Assembly: GCF_002899455.1 (NCBI RefSeq)
Contig: NZ_PPFB01000001.1
Span: 1,550,001-1,614,000, forward strand
Source of the DNA: Streptomyces sp. DH-12
Lineage (GTDB): Bacteria > Actinomycetota > Actinomycetes > Streptomycetales > Streptomycetaceae
Reading direction: 5' to 3'
DNA length: 64,000 nucleotides
Positions 54,596-63,392 of the stretch are shown piece after piece. The notes under the pieces are model-generated. The model ran no database searches. It was not told the DNA's origin and saw only the letters and a program-made list of their open reading frames with translations. Numbering within the stretch: the first letter of the stretch is position 1; each line of letters starts with the position of its first letter. Made by a program: the position numbers and the translations under genes.

Positions 54596-54952
54596 TCAGG
54601 CGATCTCGTCCATGTGCTCCTCCACCCAGCCGCGCAGCTGCCCCAGGGGCCGCGCCACGCTGCGCCCGAGCGCGGTCAGTTCGTACTCGACGTGCAGGGG
54701 CACCGCGGGGTAGACGGTCCGCTCCACGAAGCCCCGGTCCTCCAGGCGGCGCAGCGTGGCGGTGAGCACCTTGGGGCTCACCCCTTCGAGTCGCTTCTGC
54801 AGGGCGCCGAAGCGCTGCGGCCCCTCCTCCATGGCGCCGATGGCCAGCGCCGACCACTTGTTGGCCAGGAGATCGAGGACCTCTCGGCACGGGCACTGGG
54901 CGGCGTACACGTCGTGATGGTCGTGCCGCTGGGACTCGCAGAGTGTCACCAT
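54596..54952 (-). CDS. HxlR family regulator
   Basis: 118 aa. The winged helix is CREVLDLLANKWSALAIGAM, then RFGALQKRLEGVSPKVLTAT and LRRLEDRGFVERTVYPA. It has three Cys (LCES, CPC), a feature of HxlR proteins that sense quinones or aldehydes. It is divergent from a dehydrogenase gene with a 21-bp palindrome in between, so it likely represses that gene and itself and is relieved by an electrophile. Confidence 0.92.
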   Translation of the reverse strand: MVTLCESQRHDHHDVYAAQCPCREVLDLLANKWSALAIGAMEEGPQRFGALQKRLEGVSPKVLTATLRRLEDRGFVERTVYPAVPLHVEYELTALGRSVARPLGQLRGWVEEHMDEIA

Positions 54953-54988
54953 GGGGTCTCCCTTTCCTGAATTACCTCTCCCACCAGC

Positions 54989-55009
54989 TTACTTCCCCTG
55001 GGGAAGTAA
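54989..55009. promoter_or_regulatory. 21-bp palindrome, probable HxlR operator
   Basis: TTACTTCCCC and GGGGAAGTAA flank a single central base, a perfect dyad. It lies between the divergent hxlR-type and dehydrogenase genes. Related half-sites GGTTACTACC and AATTACCT lie beside it. Confidence 0.7.
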
Positions 55010-55060
55010 TATCCCTTGCAGGTTACTACCTCCTCAGAGCTACGTTACGGGCACAGCGGA

Positions 55061-55098
55061 AGTCCGCTGTGACATCACCAGTCCGCTGTGACATCACC
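55061..55098. repeat. 19-bp tandem duplication before the dehydrogenase gene
   Basis: AGTCCGCTGTGACATCACC occurs at 55061-55079 and again at 55080-55098, identical, immediately upstream of the ribosome binding site AGGAGGA. It looks like a recent duplication in the leader. Confidence 0.9.
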
Positions 55099-55111
55099 AG
55101 GAGGAACAGTC

Positions 55112-56143
55112 ATGAGCCAGCTCCCCGAGACCATGCCGGCCGTCGCCTACCGCAAGAGCCTGCCGGTGGACGACGCGGAGAGTCTCCTCGACACGACCCT
55201 GCCGGTGCCGCAGCCAGGGCCGCGCGACCTGCTCGTGCGGGTCGAGGCCGTCGCGGTCAACCCGGTCGACTACAAGATCCGGCAGAGCAACGACCCGGGC
55301 GGCGAGCCCAAGGTCCTCGGCTGGGACGCGGCGGGCACGGTCGTCGCCGTCGGCGCCGAGGTCGAGTCCTTCCAGGTCGGCGACGAGGTGTTCTACGCGG
55401 GCGCCCTCGACCGGCCCGGCGCCAACTCCCTGTTCCACACGGTGGACGAGCGCATCGTCGGTCACAAGCCCGCCTCGCTCTCCTTCGCGGAGGCCGCCGC
55501 CCTGCCGCTGACCTCGCTGACCGCCTGGGAGGGCCTGTTCGAACACCTCGGGCTGTACGCCGACGCCCTGAAGCAGTCGGGCACCCTGCTGGTCACCGCC
55601 GCCGCGGGCGGTGTCGGCGCCATGGTCTCCCAGCTGGCCCGCGCCCTGACCAGCCTGACGGTGATCGGCACGGCGTCCCGCCCCGAGACCGTCGAGTTCG
55701 CCCGGCGGATGGGCGCCGCGCACATCGTCGACCACCGCCGGCCCCTCGCCCCGCAGGTGCGCGAAGTGGCCCCGGACGGCGTGGACTTCGTCTTCGGCAC
55801 CACCGGTACGGAGCAGAACCTGGCCGCCTACGCCGACATCGTCAGGCCCTTCGGCCGGATCGTGGCCATCGACGACTTCGGCCCGGTGGAGATCGGCCTG
55901 CTGAAGTCGAAGAGCATTTCCTTCCACTGGGAGTTCATGTTCACCCGCTCGTTGCACCGCACCGCCGACCAGGCCGAGCAGGGCCGCATCCTGGACCAGA
56001 TCGCCCGGCTGGTGGACGCCGGCATCCTCACCACCACGGCCACCACCGACCTGGGGAAGATCACGGCGGAGAACCTGCGGGAGGCGCACCGCGTCCTGGA
56101 GTCCGGCAAGGCCATCGGCAAGATCACGATGACCGGCTTCTGA
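55112..56143 (+). CDS. Quinone oxidoreductase-like alcohol dehydrogenase (MDR, zinc-independent type)
   Basis: 343 aa. The start is ATG 55112 with AGGAGGA 6 nt upstream. Core motifs: AVAVNPVDYKIRQS, GWDAAGTVVAVG, the cofactor loop VTAAAGGVGAMVSQLARAL and the region AAHIVDHRRPLAPQ. No zinc-ligand Cys/His set is visible, so it belongs to the zinc-lacking subgroup (YraC/SA1988 type). It reduces quinones or enals with NADPH. The divergent HxlR regulator and the operator fit an electrophile response. Confidence 0.92.
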   Translation: MSQLPETMPAVAYRKSLPVDDAESLLDTTLPVPQPGPRDLLVRVEAVAVNPVDYKIRQSNDPGGEPKVLGWDAAGTVVAVGAEVESFQVGDEVFYAGALDRPGANSLFHTVDERIVGHKPASLSFAEAAALPLTSLTAWEGLFEHLGLYADALKQSGTLLVTAAAGGVGAMVSQLARALTSLTVIGTASRPETVEFARRMGAAHIVDHRRPLAPQVREVAPDGVDFVFGTTGTEQNLAAYADIVRPFGRIVAIDDFGPVEIGLLKSKSISFHWEFMFTRSLHRTADQAEQGRILDQIARLVDAGILTTTATTDLGKITAENLREAHRVLESGKAIGKITMTGF

Positions 56144-56367
56144 CCGTCCCGAGGCCGCCCTGGGCACCAGGGGGAGGGCGAGGACTCAGGACTCCACAGT
56201 CCTTCCACTTCCGGTGCCTAGGGTGGCCGAGGCGGCGCACCCGCGCCGTCTCCCCCCGACCGCCGCCCCGTGTGCGGCCGTCGGGGACGACCCGGTCACC
56301 GCACCGTGCGCCGTCGGCGGACCGGCACGCGCGGCCACGCCGGTCCGCTACGAACGGAGCCAACGCC

Positions 56368-57219
56368 ATGCTGACGATCGACGTCTTCACCAGTGACTAC
56401 AAGCCCATCGCCGCCACGGCACCGGGCTGGGACAGCGGTGTGGGCGCGACCTGGCCGGCCAGTACGGCGACGCTCGTCCACGGCCGGCGGGAGGCCGTGC
56501 TCGTCGACGCGCTCATCACCGTCGCCGAGGCACACCGCCTCACCGACTTCGTCCGCGCCACCGGCAAGGTCCTCACGACCGTCTACGTCACCCACGGCCA
56601 CGCCGACCACTTCCTCGGCCTGCCGGTCGTGCTGGACGCCTTCCCCGAGGCCGTCGCGGTGGCGCTGCCCGAGGTCGTGCCGCACGCCGAGGAGCAGCTC
56701 ACCGGGCCGGTCCTGGCGTACTGGGAGTCGCTGTTCCCCGGGGCTCTGCCGGCCGGGCCCGTGGCGCCCCGGGCGCTGACGGGGGACGTCATCGAGCTGG
56801 AAGGGCACGAGCTGAGGCCGGTACGGGTCGGGCAGAGCGACACCGATCCGTCGACCGTACTGCACGTCCCGGACCTCGACGCCGTGGTGGGCGGCGACGT
56901 CGCCTACAACGGCATCCACATGTGGCTGGCGCAGACCGACAGCCGGGCGCGCGAGCGCTGGCTCGGGGCCCTGGACACTCTGGAGGCGCTCCGGCCGGCC
57001 CGGCTGGTCGCCGGCCACCAGCCCCCCGGCGCCGACGACCGGGACGCCGCCGCCGTCATCGCCTCCTCCCGCCGCTACCTGACCGACTTCGAGGCGGCGG
57101 TGGAGGCCGGCGCCGGTGCCCGCGACGTGGTCCGGGCGATGAACCGGGCGCACGGGGACCGCGGCAACCCGTACACCCTGTACGTCTCCGCGGCCGCCCA
57201 GTTCCCGTCGCGGGACTGA
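56368..57219 (+). CDS. MBL-fold metallo-hydrolase
   Basis: 283 aa. Zinc motif YVTHGHADHFLGLP, then VVGGDVAYNGIHMWL and VAGHQPPGADD in the positions of the further ligands. ATG 56368 has CGGAGCC upstream. No signal peptide (MLTIDVFTSD). It resembles MBL proteins of the SMU_1208/quorum-quenching-like branch; substrate unknown. It follows the dehydrogenase by 224 nt on the same strand. Confidence 0.85.
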   Translation: MLTIDVFTSDYKPIAATAPGWDSGVGATWPASTATLVHGRREAVLVDALITVAEAHRLTDFVRATGKVLTTVYVTHGHADHFLGLPVVLDAFPEAVAVALPEVVPHAEEQLTGPVLAYWESLFPGALPAGPVAPRALTGDVIELEGHELRPVRVGQSDTDPSTVLHVPDLDAVVGGDVAYNGIHMWLAQTDSRARERWLGALDTLEALRPARLVAGHQPPGADDRDAAAVIASSRRYLTDFEAAVEAGAGARDVVRAMNRAHGDRGNPYTLYVSAAAQFPSRD

Positions 57220-57234
57220 CCTCCCGCGGCGTCC

Positions 57235-60024
57235 TCAGGGCGTCCCCGTGTCACCGAGCGCGTCGCGCAGCTGCGCCCGGTTGGTGATGCCCAGTTTCGG
57301 ATACGTCTGGTACAGGTGGAAGCCGATGGTGCGGGCGGAGAGCAGCAGCCGCTCCCCTATCTGCCGGTTGGTCAGGCCGGTGGCCGCCAGCCTGGCGATC
57401 TGCAACTGCTGGGGCGTGAGCCGATCGATCCCCCGCGAGGCACCGTCGCCCCCGCGGACGGTGACGCCGCAGGCCCGCAGTTCGGCGGAGGCCCGCTCCT
57501 CCCACGGTCGCGCGTTCAGCTGTTCGAAGACGGTGAGTGCCCGGGACAGCTCCGTGCGGGCCTCTCCCGTACGCCGTCTGCGCCGCAGCCACTGCCCGTA
57601 CTCCAGCTGGACGACCGCCCGCTCGAAGGGCCACTGCTCCGCGGCGGGGTCGCCGAGCGCGGCCTCGAACAGCTCCGCCGCCCGCTCGTCGTCGGCGAGG
57701 ACGGCCTCGGCACGGCGGGTGAGCAGCAGCAGCCGCGGGGACATCCGGCCGTCCAGCCGCCGCCGCGCCGCGGCCAGCACCTCCGCCGCGTCCCGCCGCT
57801 TGCCGACCCGCACGGCCGCCGCGGCGAGATCGCCGAGCGCGTAGTAGGACGCGTGGTAGTGCACGGGGCTCGGTTCGGGTCCCACCGTGAACAGTCCGCG
57901 CAGCAGTTCGTACTCCAGTGGGTGGTTGCCCTCCGCGCCGGCCACGAGCGCGCGGACCCAGCGGGCGCGGACCCAGAGGGCGCGGCCCTGGGCCGGGTCC
58001 ACCCCGGCCACGGCCCGGTCGATCATCTCCCTGGCCTCGTCGGCCCGGCCGCGCAGCGCCAGCAGGGCCGAGGTGACGTACATCGCGGCGCGGCCCGCCA
58101 TGTCGAGGCCGTTCTCGGCGGCGACCCGCCGGGCGTCCTCGGCGCAGGACCAGGCAGCCTCCCAGGCGCCGGCCTCGAACTGGGCCAGTGCCAGCGCCTG
58201 CCCGAGGGTGGCGTTGGACCCGGCCGTGGTCACGGCGTTGAGCCGTTCCATCGCCTCGCCGAGCAGCCGGACCGCGACGGTGGTGTCGTCCAGGATCCAC
58301 GCGCCGGCGCCCAGCACGGTCAGTTGCTCGGCGTCCCGCTCGGACCGCGCCAGACAGTCCCGGAGGAACGCGAGCAGCCCCTCGCGGTCCCCGTGGGGGT
58401 CGCAGCAGGCGCGGGTCCAGAGCTGGTCGTGGTCGTTGCCCACGTCGACGGGGATGCGCGCCAGGAGCCGGAGCATGCGCTGCCGGTAGGTCTCGTCGCC
58501 GGTGTTGTAGGCGATGATGGCGGCGTGCCCGAGGGCGACCAGCGCCGCGTCCGGCGCCCGGTCCACCGTCTCGTCCGCCAGTGGCAGCAGGTGGGACAGC
58601 GCGGCCTTCTGCCGGGTGGTGGCGGCGAGCGCCCAGCCCGTCCACAGGGTGGCCGCCCGGAGCATCGCCTGGTCGTCGGTGGCCGCCGCGACCCCGCCCG
58701 CCAGTTTCTCCACCCACAGGGGCTCACCCGCGTTCATCGCCAGGTCGCAGGCGTCCAGCAGCCGCCGGGCCCGTGCCTGACCGTCCGGGCTCAGTTCCGC
58801 GGCCCGCTCCAGGGCCGCGGCGGCCACCCGGTAACCGCCGCGTCGCCGTGCGCGCCCCGCCGTCCGCACCAGCGCCGCCGCGATGTCCTCGTCGGGGACC
58901 AGGGTGGCGGCGGCCCGGTGCCAGGCCTGCCGGTCGGGATCGTCGCTCAGCAGGTCGGCGAGTGCCAGGTGCGCCTGCCGACGTTCCCCGAAGGAGGCCG
59001 AGCCGTAGACGGCCGACCGCACCAGTGGGTGCCGGAAGACGACCCGACCGCTCTCCACCCGCACCAGGCCGACCTGCTCCGCCACCGACCACGCGTCCGG
59101 CCCTCCGGAGGCGGAGGCGGCCAGGAGGGCGGCCGGCATATCCGGGGCGTCCGCGGCGGCCGCGTACAACAGGAACCGGCGGGTCTGCGGCGGCAGCCCT
59201 GCCAGCCGCTCGGCGAACACGCTCTCCAGGCGTTCGGTGATCGGGAGGGCACCGGCCGGTCCGCCGGGCCGGGGTGGCGGGGACCCGGCGCCGGCACGGG
59301 CCAGTTCCACCAGCGCCAGCGGATTGCCGTCGGCCTGCCGCAGGACGCGCTCGCGCAGCAGGCCGCGCGGGGCGTGGGGCTGGGCGTCGAGCACCCGCTC
59401 GGCCGCCCGGTCATCCAGTGGCCGTAGCGGCAGGCGCGCGAGGTCCGTCCCGAACTGCTGGGGCACGGTGTCGCCCCGTACGCCCATCAGCAGGGTCACC
59501 GGCTCACCGGTCACCCGGCGCGCGACGAAGGCCAGCGCGTCCAGGGAACAGGCATCGGTCCACTGCGCGTCGTCGGCGACGAGGAGCACCGGCCGCCGGG
59601 CGGCGGCATCGGACAGCAGGGTGAGCGCGGCGAGGTTGATCAGGAGCCGCTCGGGACGGTCGTCGGCCGCCGGCGGCGCGTTCTCGGCGTGTCCGAAGGC
59701 GCCCACCAGCGCACGGCGCTGGGCGTCCGGCAGGCCGGCCGCCTCCGGCAGCAGGGGGGCCAGCATCTGGTGCAGCGCGGCGAAGGCGAGTTCCCGCTCG
59801 CCTTCGTGCCCGGTGCACCGCAGCACGCGTCTGCCGTGCGCCGCGGCCTCCTGGGCCGCCGCGTCGAGGAGGGTGCTCTTGCCGGTCCCGGCCTCCCCGA
59901 AGAGGACCAGGGACGGGGGCCCTTCCCGCCGGGGAGTGAGGACGAAGTCGCGCAGACGGGACAGTTCGGCGTCACGGCCGAAGATCTCCGTCGTCGGCGG
60001 GGCCTGCTCACCGCCGGTCACCAT
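57235..60024 (-). CDS. LuxR family ATPase regulator (LAL), fourth copy
   Basis: 929 aa. ATG 60024 has GGGAGGAG 2-4 nt upstream of the spacer. Walker A GEAGTGKSTLLD at about residue 45 and Walker B VLLVADDAQWTD at about 145 are canonical, followed by an AAA/TPR-like helical region and a LuxR HTH at the end (LAATGLTNRQIGERLLLSAR). It is divergent from the second SARP across a 441-bp gap. Target unknown. Confidence 0.9.
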   Translation of the reverse strand: MVTGGEQAPPTTEIFGRDAELSRLRDFVLTPRREGPPSLVLFGEAGTGKSTLLDAAAQEAAAHGRRVLRCTGHEGERELAFAALHQMLAPLLPEAAGLPDAQRRALVGAFGHAENAPPAADDRPERLLINLAALTLLSDAAARRPVLLVADDAQWTDACSLDALAFVARRVTGEPVTLLMGVRGDTVPQQFGTDLARLPLRPLDDRAAERVLDAQPHAPRGLLRERVLRQADGNPLALVELARAGAGSPPPRPGGPAGALPITERLESVFAERLAGLPPQTRRFLLYAAAADAPDMPAALLAASASGGPDAWSVAEQVGLVRVESGRVVFRHPLVRSAVYGSASFGERRQAHLALADLLSDDPDRQAWHRAAATLVPDEDIAAALVRTAGRARRRGGYRVAAAALERAAELSPDGQARARRLLDACDLAMNAGEPLWVEKLAGGVAAATDDQAMLRAATLWTGWALAATTRQKAALSHLLPLADETVDRAPDAALVALGHAAIIAYNTGDETYRQRMLRLLARIPVDVGNDHDQLWTRACCDPHGDREGLLAFLRDCLARSERDAEQLTVLGAGAWILDDTTVAVRLLGEAMERLNAVTTAGSNATLGQALALAQFEAGAWEAAWSCAEDARRVAAENGLDMAGRAAMYVTSALLALRGRADEAREMIDRAVAGVDPAQGRALWVRARWVRALVAGAEGNHPLEYELLRGLFTVGPEPSPVHYHASYYALGDLAAAAVRVGKRRDAAEVLAAARRRLDGRMSPRLLLLTRRAEAVLADDERAAELFEAALGDPAAEQWPFERAVVQLEYGQWLRRRRRTGEARTELSRALTVFEQLNARPWEERASAELRACGVTVRGGDGASRGIDRLTPQQLQIARLAATGLTNRQIGERLLLSARTIGFHLYQTYPKLGITNRAQLRDALGDTGTP

Positions 60025-60465
60025 GGCTCCTCCCAGCCGCGTCCCGGAGGACTCGAAGATCGTTAAGGGCGCGACACTATCAAGTGGTTTCCTGCGGTTC
60101 GCCACCACTCAGCACCCTTCGATGCATACGCGAGGAACGTCCCCCCGCACCTCGGGCGGCCGGGAGCGCGGGGCCGGGACACGGCCGGAGAATCGGCGGG
60201 CCTCCCGGGCGGGCGGCAGACCAGTCAGGTTACTTATACGGCCGCTGTCCGACCGACCTATGTTCGCACCTGAGGCCGGGGAAGCCGTGCGCCCGCCGGG
60301 CGCGGACGACGGGATCCGCAGCGGTGGCGCACCATTTGACACGAATCAAACTGACCGGCCATATTCGCATCACCACGCTCGCGTTCACAGCATTGCCCGG
60401 CACGGCCGTCTCCACCCGGTCGAACAGCGACTGTGCACCAGCCGACGTCCGAGAGGAGACCATCG
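60025..60465. other. Gene-free divergent region between LAL4 and SARP2
   Basis: No coding-looking ORF is present on either strand. It must hold both promoters. GAGGAG at 60453-60458 is the ribosome binding site for the SARP gene. The stretch 60224-60244 (AGGTTACTTATACGG) is AT-richer and may be part of a promoter. Confidence 0.45.
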
Positions 60466-63336
60466 TTGCCCAGGCCCCATCCCGTGACGGGCGATCCGTG
60501 TGTCCGCTTCTCGGTCCTCGGCCCGGTCCGGGTCTGGCGCGGCAACGACGAACTGCCGGTTCGCCCGAAGCAGCAACGGCTCGTCCTGGCGGCGCTGCTC
60601 GCGCGCGGGGGCCGGCCGGTCCCCCTGGCCGAGTTCATCGAGCTGCTGTGGGAGGGCCGGCCGCCGGTCAGTGCCGCGAACGCGGTGCACCGGTACATCG
60701 GTGCCCTGCGCCGGCTGCTGGAACCGGATCTCCCCGCCAGGTCGGCGGGGCGGTGGCTCACCCGGCAGGCCGGCGGCTACCGCCTCCGGGTCGACGCGGA
60801 CAGCCTCGACCTGCTGAGGTTCAGGGACCTTGCCGACCGGGCCCGCAAGGCAGGCAGGGCTGGCGAACCGGCCGCGGCCGTGGACCTCTACGTCACCGCC
60901 CTCGGGCTGTGGCAGGATCACGACGCCGCGGGTCTCGAACCCGTCCGCCGGAGCTATCCCACGTTCGTGATGCTGGAGCACGAATACGTGTCCGTGGTCT
61001 GCGAGGCGGCCGAGACGGCCGTCCGCTGCGGGCGCGCGTCGGCCGTCCTGACCCCGCTGCGCCAAGCCGTGGAGCGCCATCCGCTGGACGAGGCCCTGGT
61101 CGCGCACCTGCTGCTCGCCCTCGCCGACGACGGAAAGCAGGCCGAGGCCGTCTCCCTCTACCAGGACGTCCGCCGCCGCCTGGCGGAGGAGCTGGGGGTC
61201 GACCCCGGCCGCGAACTGTCTGCGGCGTACGAACACCTCCTGCGGGGGCGGGCGGCCACGGAGGCCGGGGCGGGCGGTCACGACAACGGCATGGGCCGGG
61301 ACGACCGGCCGGCACAACGGCCCGCCGCCGCTCCCCTGACTCCCTCGCAGCTCCCGGCCGACCTGGCCTGCTTCACCGGCCGCCGGGAGGCGGTGCGGCA
61401 GGCGATCGCGATGGCGGGGGAACGCGGCGGTACCCTGCGCGTCATCGCCATCGATGGCATCCCCGGCGTCGGCAAGACCGCTCTGGCCGTGCACGTGGCG
61501 CACCGCGCCGTGCCCGACTTCCCCGACGGACAGCTCTACGTCGACCTGCGGGGCTTCACCCCCAACGGTGATCCGGCCGACCCCCATGAGGTCCTCGCCG
61601 GGTTCCTGGGCGCCTTCGACGTCCCCCGGCAGCGGATGCCGGACACCCCGGACGCACGCGCCGCGCTGTACCGCAGCGTCCTGGCCGGTCGCCGGGTGCT
61701 GGTGGTCCTGGACAATGCCTGGAGCGCCGAGCAGATCGCACCGCTGCTGCCCGGCACGCCGGAGTGCATGGTCATCGTGACCAGCCGGGCCCGGCTTACC
61801 GGGCTGGCCGCCTCGCACGGCGCCCGGCTGACGACGCTGGAGGCGCTCTCCGCCGACGAGGCTGCGGCGGCCTTCGTCGAGCGAGTCAAGGGGGTCAGGA
61901 CGGACGTGGACGACGCCTCGGTGCGGCGGATCGTCGACCGCTGCGGCAGGCTTCCCCTGGCCGTGGCCATCGTCGCTGCCCGCGCCGCCTCGTACCCGGA
62001 GCACCCGCTGCCGCAGATCGCGGCGGAACTGGCGCGCGCGGGCCGGAGCCTGGAGGGCTTCAGCGACGACCACCTCGACAACGACGTGCGCGCCGTCTTC
62101 TCGTGGTCCTACCGCACGCTGTCCGAACCGGCCGCCCGCCTCTTCCGGCTCCTGCCGCTGCACCCGGGCGACGACGCGAGCGTGAGCGCCCTGGCGAGCC
62201 TCGCGGGCACCACCCTGCCGGACGCCGCCGCGGCCGTCGGCGAGCTGGTACGCGCTCGGCTGCTGACGGTGCTACGACGCGACCGGTACCGGTTCCACGA
62301 CCTGATCCTCGCCTACGCGAGCGAGCTGGGCGGATCCGACGGCGCGGCGCGCACGGCCGCGCCGTCCCGGCTGCACGACCACTACCGGCAGACGGTGAGC
62401 GCGGCCAACCGGCTGCTGCGGTCCAGGGTGTACGAGCCCGAGCCGCCCCCGCCGCTGGACGGCGTCCAGGTCGAGTCCCTGTCCGACGAGGCCGCCGCCA
62501 TGGCCTGGTTCGGCGCCGAGCGGCCGGTCCTCAACACCCTCGTGCAGGAGATGGCGGCACGCGGTGACGCCCGTGCCGCGTGGGAGACGGCCGTGTCGAT
62601 GCAGCTCTTCCAGCAGCGGCTCGGCCTGTGGCAGGAGTGGGCGGCCGGCATGGGCGGCGCGTTGGTGGCGTCCCGGCGGGCGGGGGACACCGAGGGGATC
62701 GCGCGGACGTGCCGGGGGCTGGCGGGTGCCCTGCTCTTCCGGGGCGACACCGACGCCGCGCTGCCCCTCCTGCACGAGGCGGAACGCGAGTTCGCGGGCC
62801 TCGGCATGACCCTCGAACTCGTGCACACCCTCCGCAACATCGGCTCCGTGTACATAGCCCGGGGCAGCTCCGCGCAGGCTCTCGCACACCTGGACCGGGC
62901 CCTGCGCTTGCTGCGCGTCCATCGCCATCCGTACCTGGAGGCGACCACCCTGGTGTGGGCGGGTGAGGCACACCTGGACCTGGGGAACGCGGACCGGGCC
63001 CTGGAGCTGGCCGAGGAATCGCTCGGCATCTCCCGGCCCCTACGCCTGGTCGACGGAGAGGGACCCGCTCTGGGCGTGGTGAGCAAGGTGCACCGGCGAC
63101 GCGGGGACCTCGGGGCGGCGATCGTGGCCCGGCTGCGCGCCATCGAACTCGCCCGCCGCCAGGGCCATGTGAGCGGAGCGGCGGAGGACCTGCTGCTCCT
63201 CGGGGACCTGCACCTGGAAGCCGGCGCCCCGGAGGCGGCACGCCGCGCGTGGCACGAGGTCCTGGAGCTGACGGACGATCCGGACTCGCCGGTCGCCGCC
63301 ACGGCCCGGGAACGGCTGGCCCGGACGCCGCGCTGA
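60466..63336 (+). CDS. AfsR-type SARP regulator with NB-ARC and TPR domains
   Basis: 956 aa from TTG 60466, chosen because GAGGAG lies 7 nt upstream; GTG 60433 is an alternative. Domains: winged helix (VRFSVLGPVRVW, about residues 12-90), activation domain (to about 245), NB-ARC with Walker A GIPGVGKTAL at about 330 and CGRLPLAVAIVAA, then six or so TPR-like repeats (about 680-940, e.g. LAHLDRALRLLRVHRHPYLE). It is the full-length paralogue of the regulator at 2613-4652. AfsR integrates serine/threonine kinase signals in antibiotic control; whether this one is phosphorylated is unknown. Confidence 0.9.
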   Translation: MPRPHPVTGDPCVRFSVLGPVRVWRGNDELPVRPKQQRLVLAALLARGGRPVPLAEFIELLWEGRPPVSAANAVHRYIGALRRLLEPDLPARSAGRWLTRQAGGYRLRVDADSLDLLRFRDLADRARKAGRAGEPAAAVDLYVTALGLWQDHDAAGLEPVRRSYPTFVMLEHEYVSVVCEAAETAVRCGRASAVLTPLRQAVERHPLDEALVAHLLLALADDGKQAEAVSLYQDVRRRLAEELGVDPGRELSAAYEHLLRGRAATEAGAGGHDNGMGRDDRPAQRPAAAPLTPSQLPADLACFTGRREAVRQAIAMAGERGGTLRVIAIDGIPGVGKTALAVHVAHRAVPDFPDGQLYVDLRGFTPNGDPADPHEVLAGFLGAFDVPRQRMPDTPDARAALYRSVLAGRRVLVVLDNAWSAEQIAPLLPGTPECMVIVTSRARLTGLAASHGARLTTLEALSADEAAAAFVERVKGVRTDVDDASVRRIVDRCGRLPLAVAIVAARAASYPEHPLPQIAAELARAGRSLEGFSDDHLDNDVRAVFSWSYRTLSEPAARLFRLLPLHPGDDASVSALASLAGTTLPDAAAAVGELVRARLLTVLRRDRYRFHDLILAYASELGGSDGAARTAAPSRLHDHYRQTVSAANRLLRSRVYEPEPPPPLDGVQVESLSDEAAAMAWFGAERPVLNTLVQEMAARGDARAAWETAVSMQLFQQRLGLWQEWAAGMGGALVASRRAGDTEGIARTCRGLAGALLFRGDTDAALPLLHEAEREFAGLGMTLELVHTLRNIGSVYIARGSSAQALAHLDRALRLLRVHRHPYLEATTLVWAGEAHLDLGNADRALELAEESLGISRPLRLVDGEGPALGVVSKVHRRRGDLGAAIVARLRAIELARRQGHVSGAAEDLLLLGDLHLEAGAPEAARRAWHEVLELTDDPDSPVAATARERLARTPR

Positions 63337-63338
63337 CA

Positions 63339-63389
63339 GGGACCGCGCCGGTCCGCACGGGTGGGCGGAGCACGGACCGGCCGGGTCCC
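63339..63389. terminator. Hairpin between SARP2 and sugar porter gene
   Basis: Two nested pairs, GGGACC with GGTCCC and CCGGTCCG (63348-63355) with CGGACCGG (63373-63380), form one interrupted stem between convergent genes. Confidence 0.6.
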
Positions 63390-63392
63390 GCC

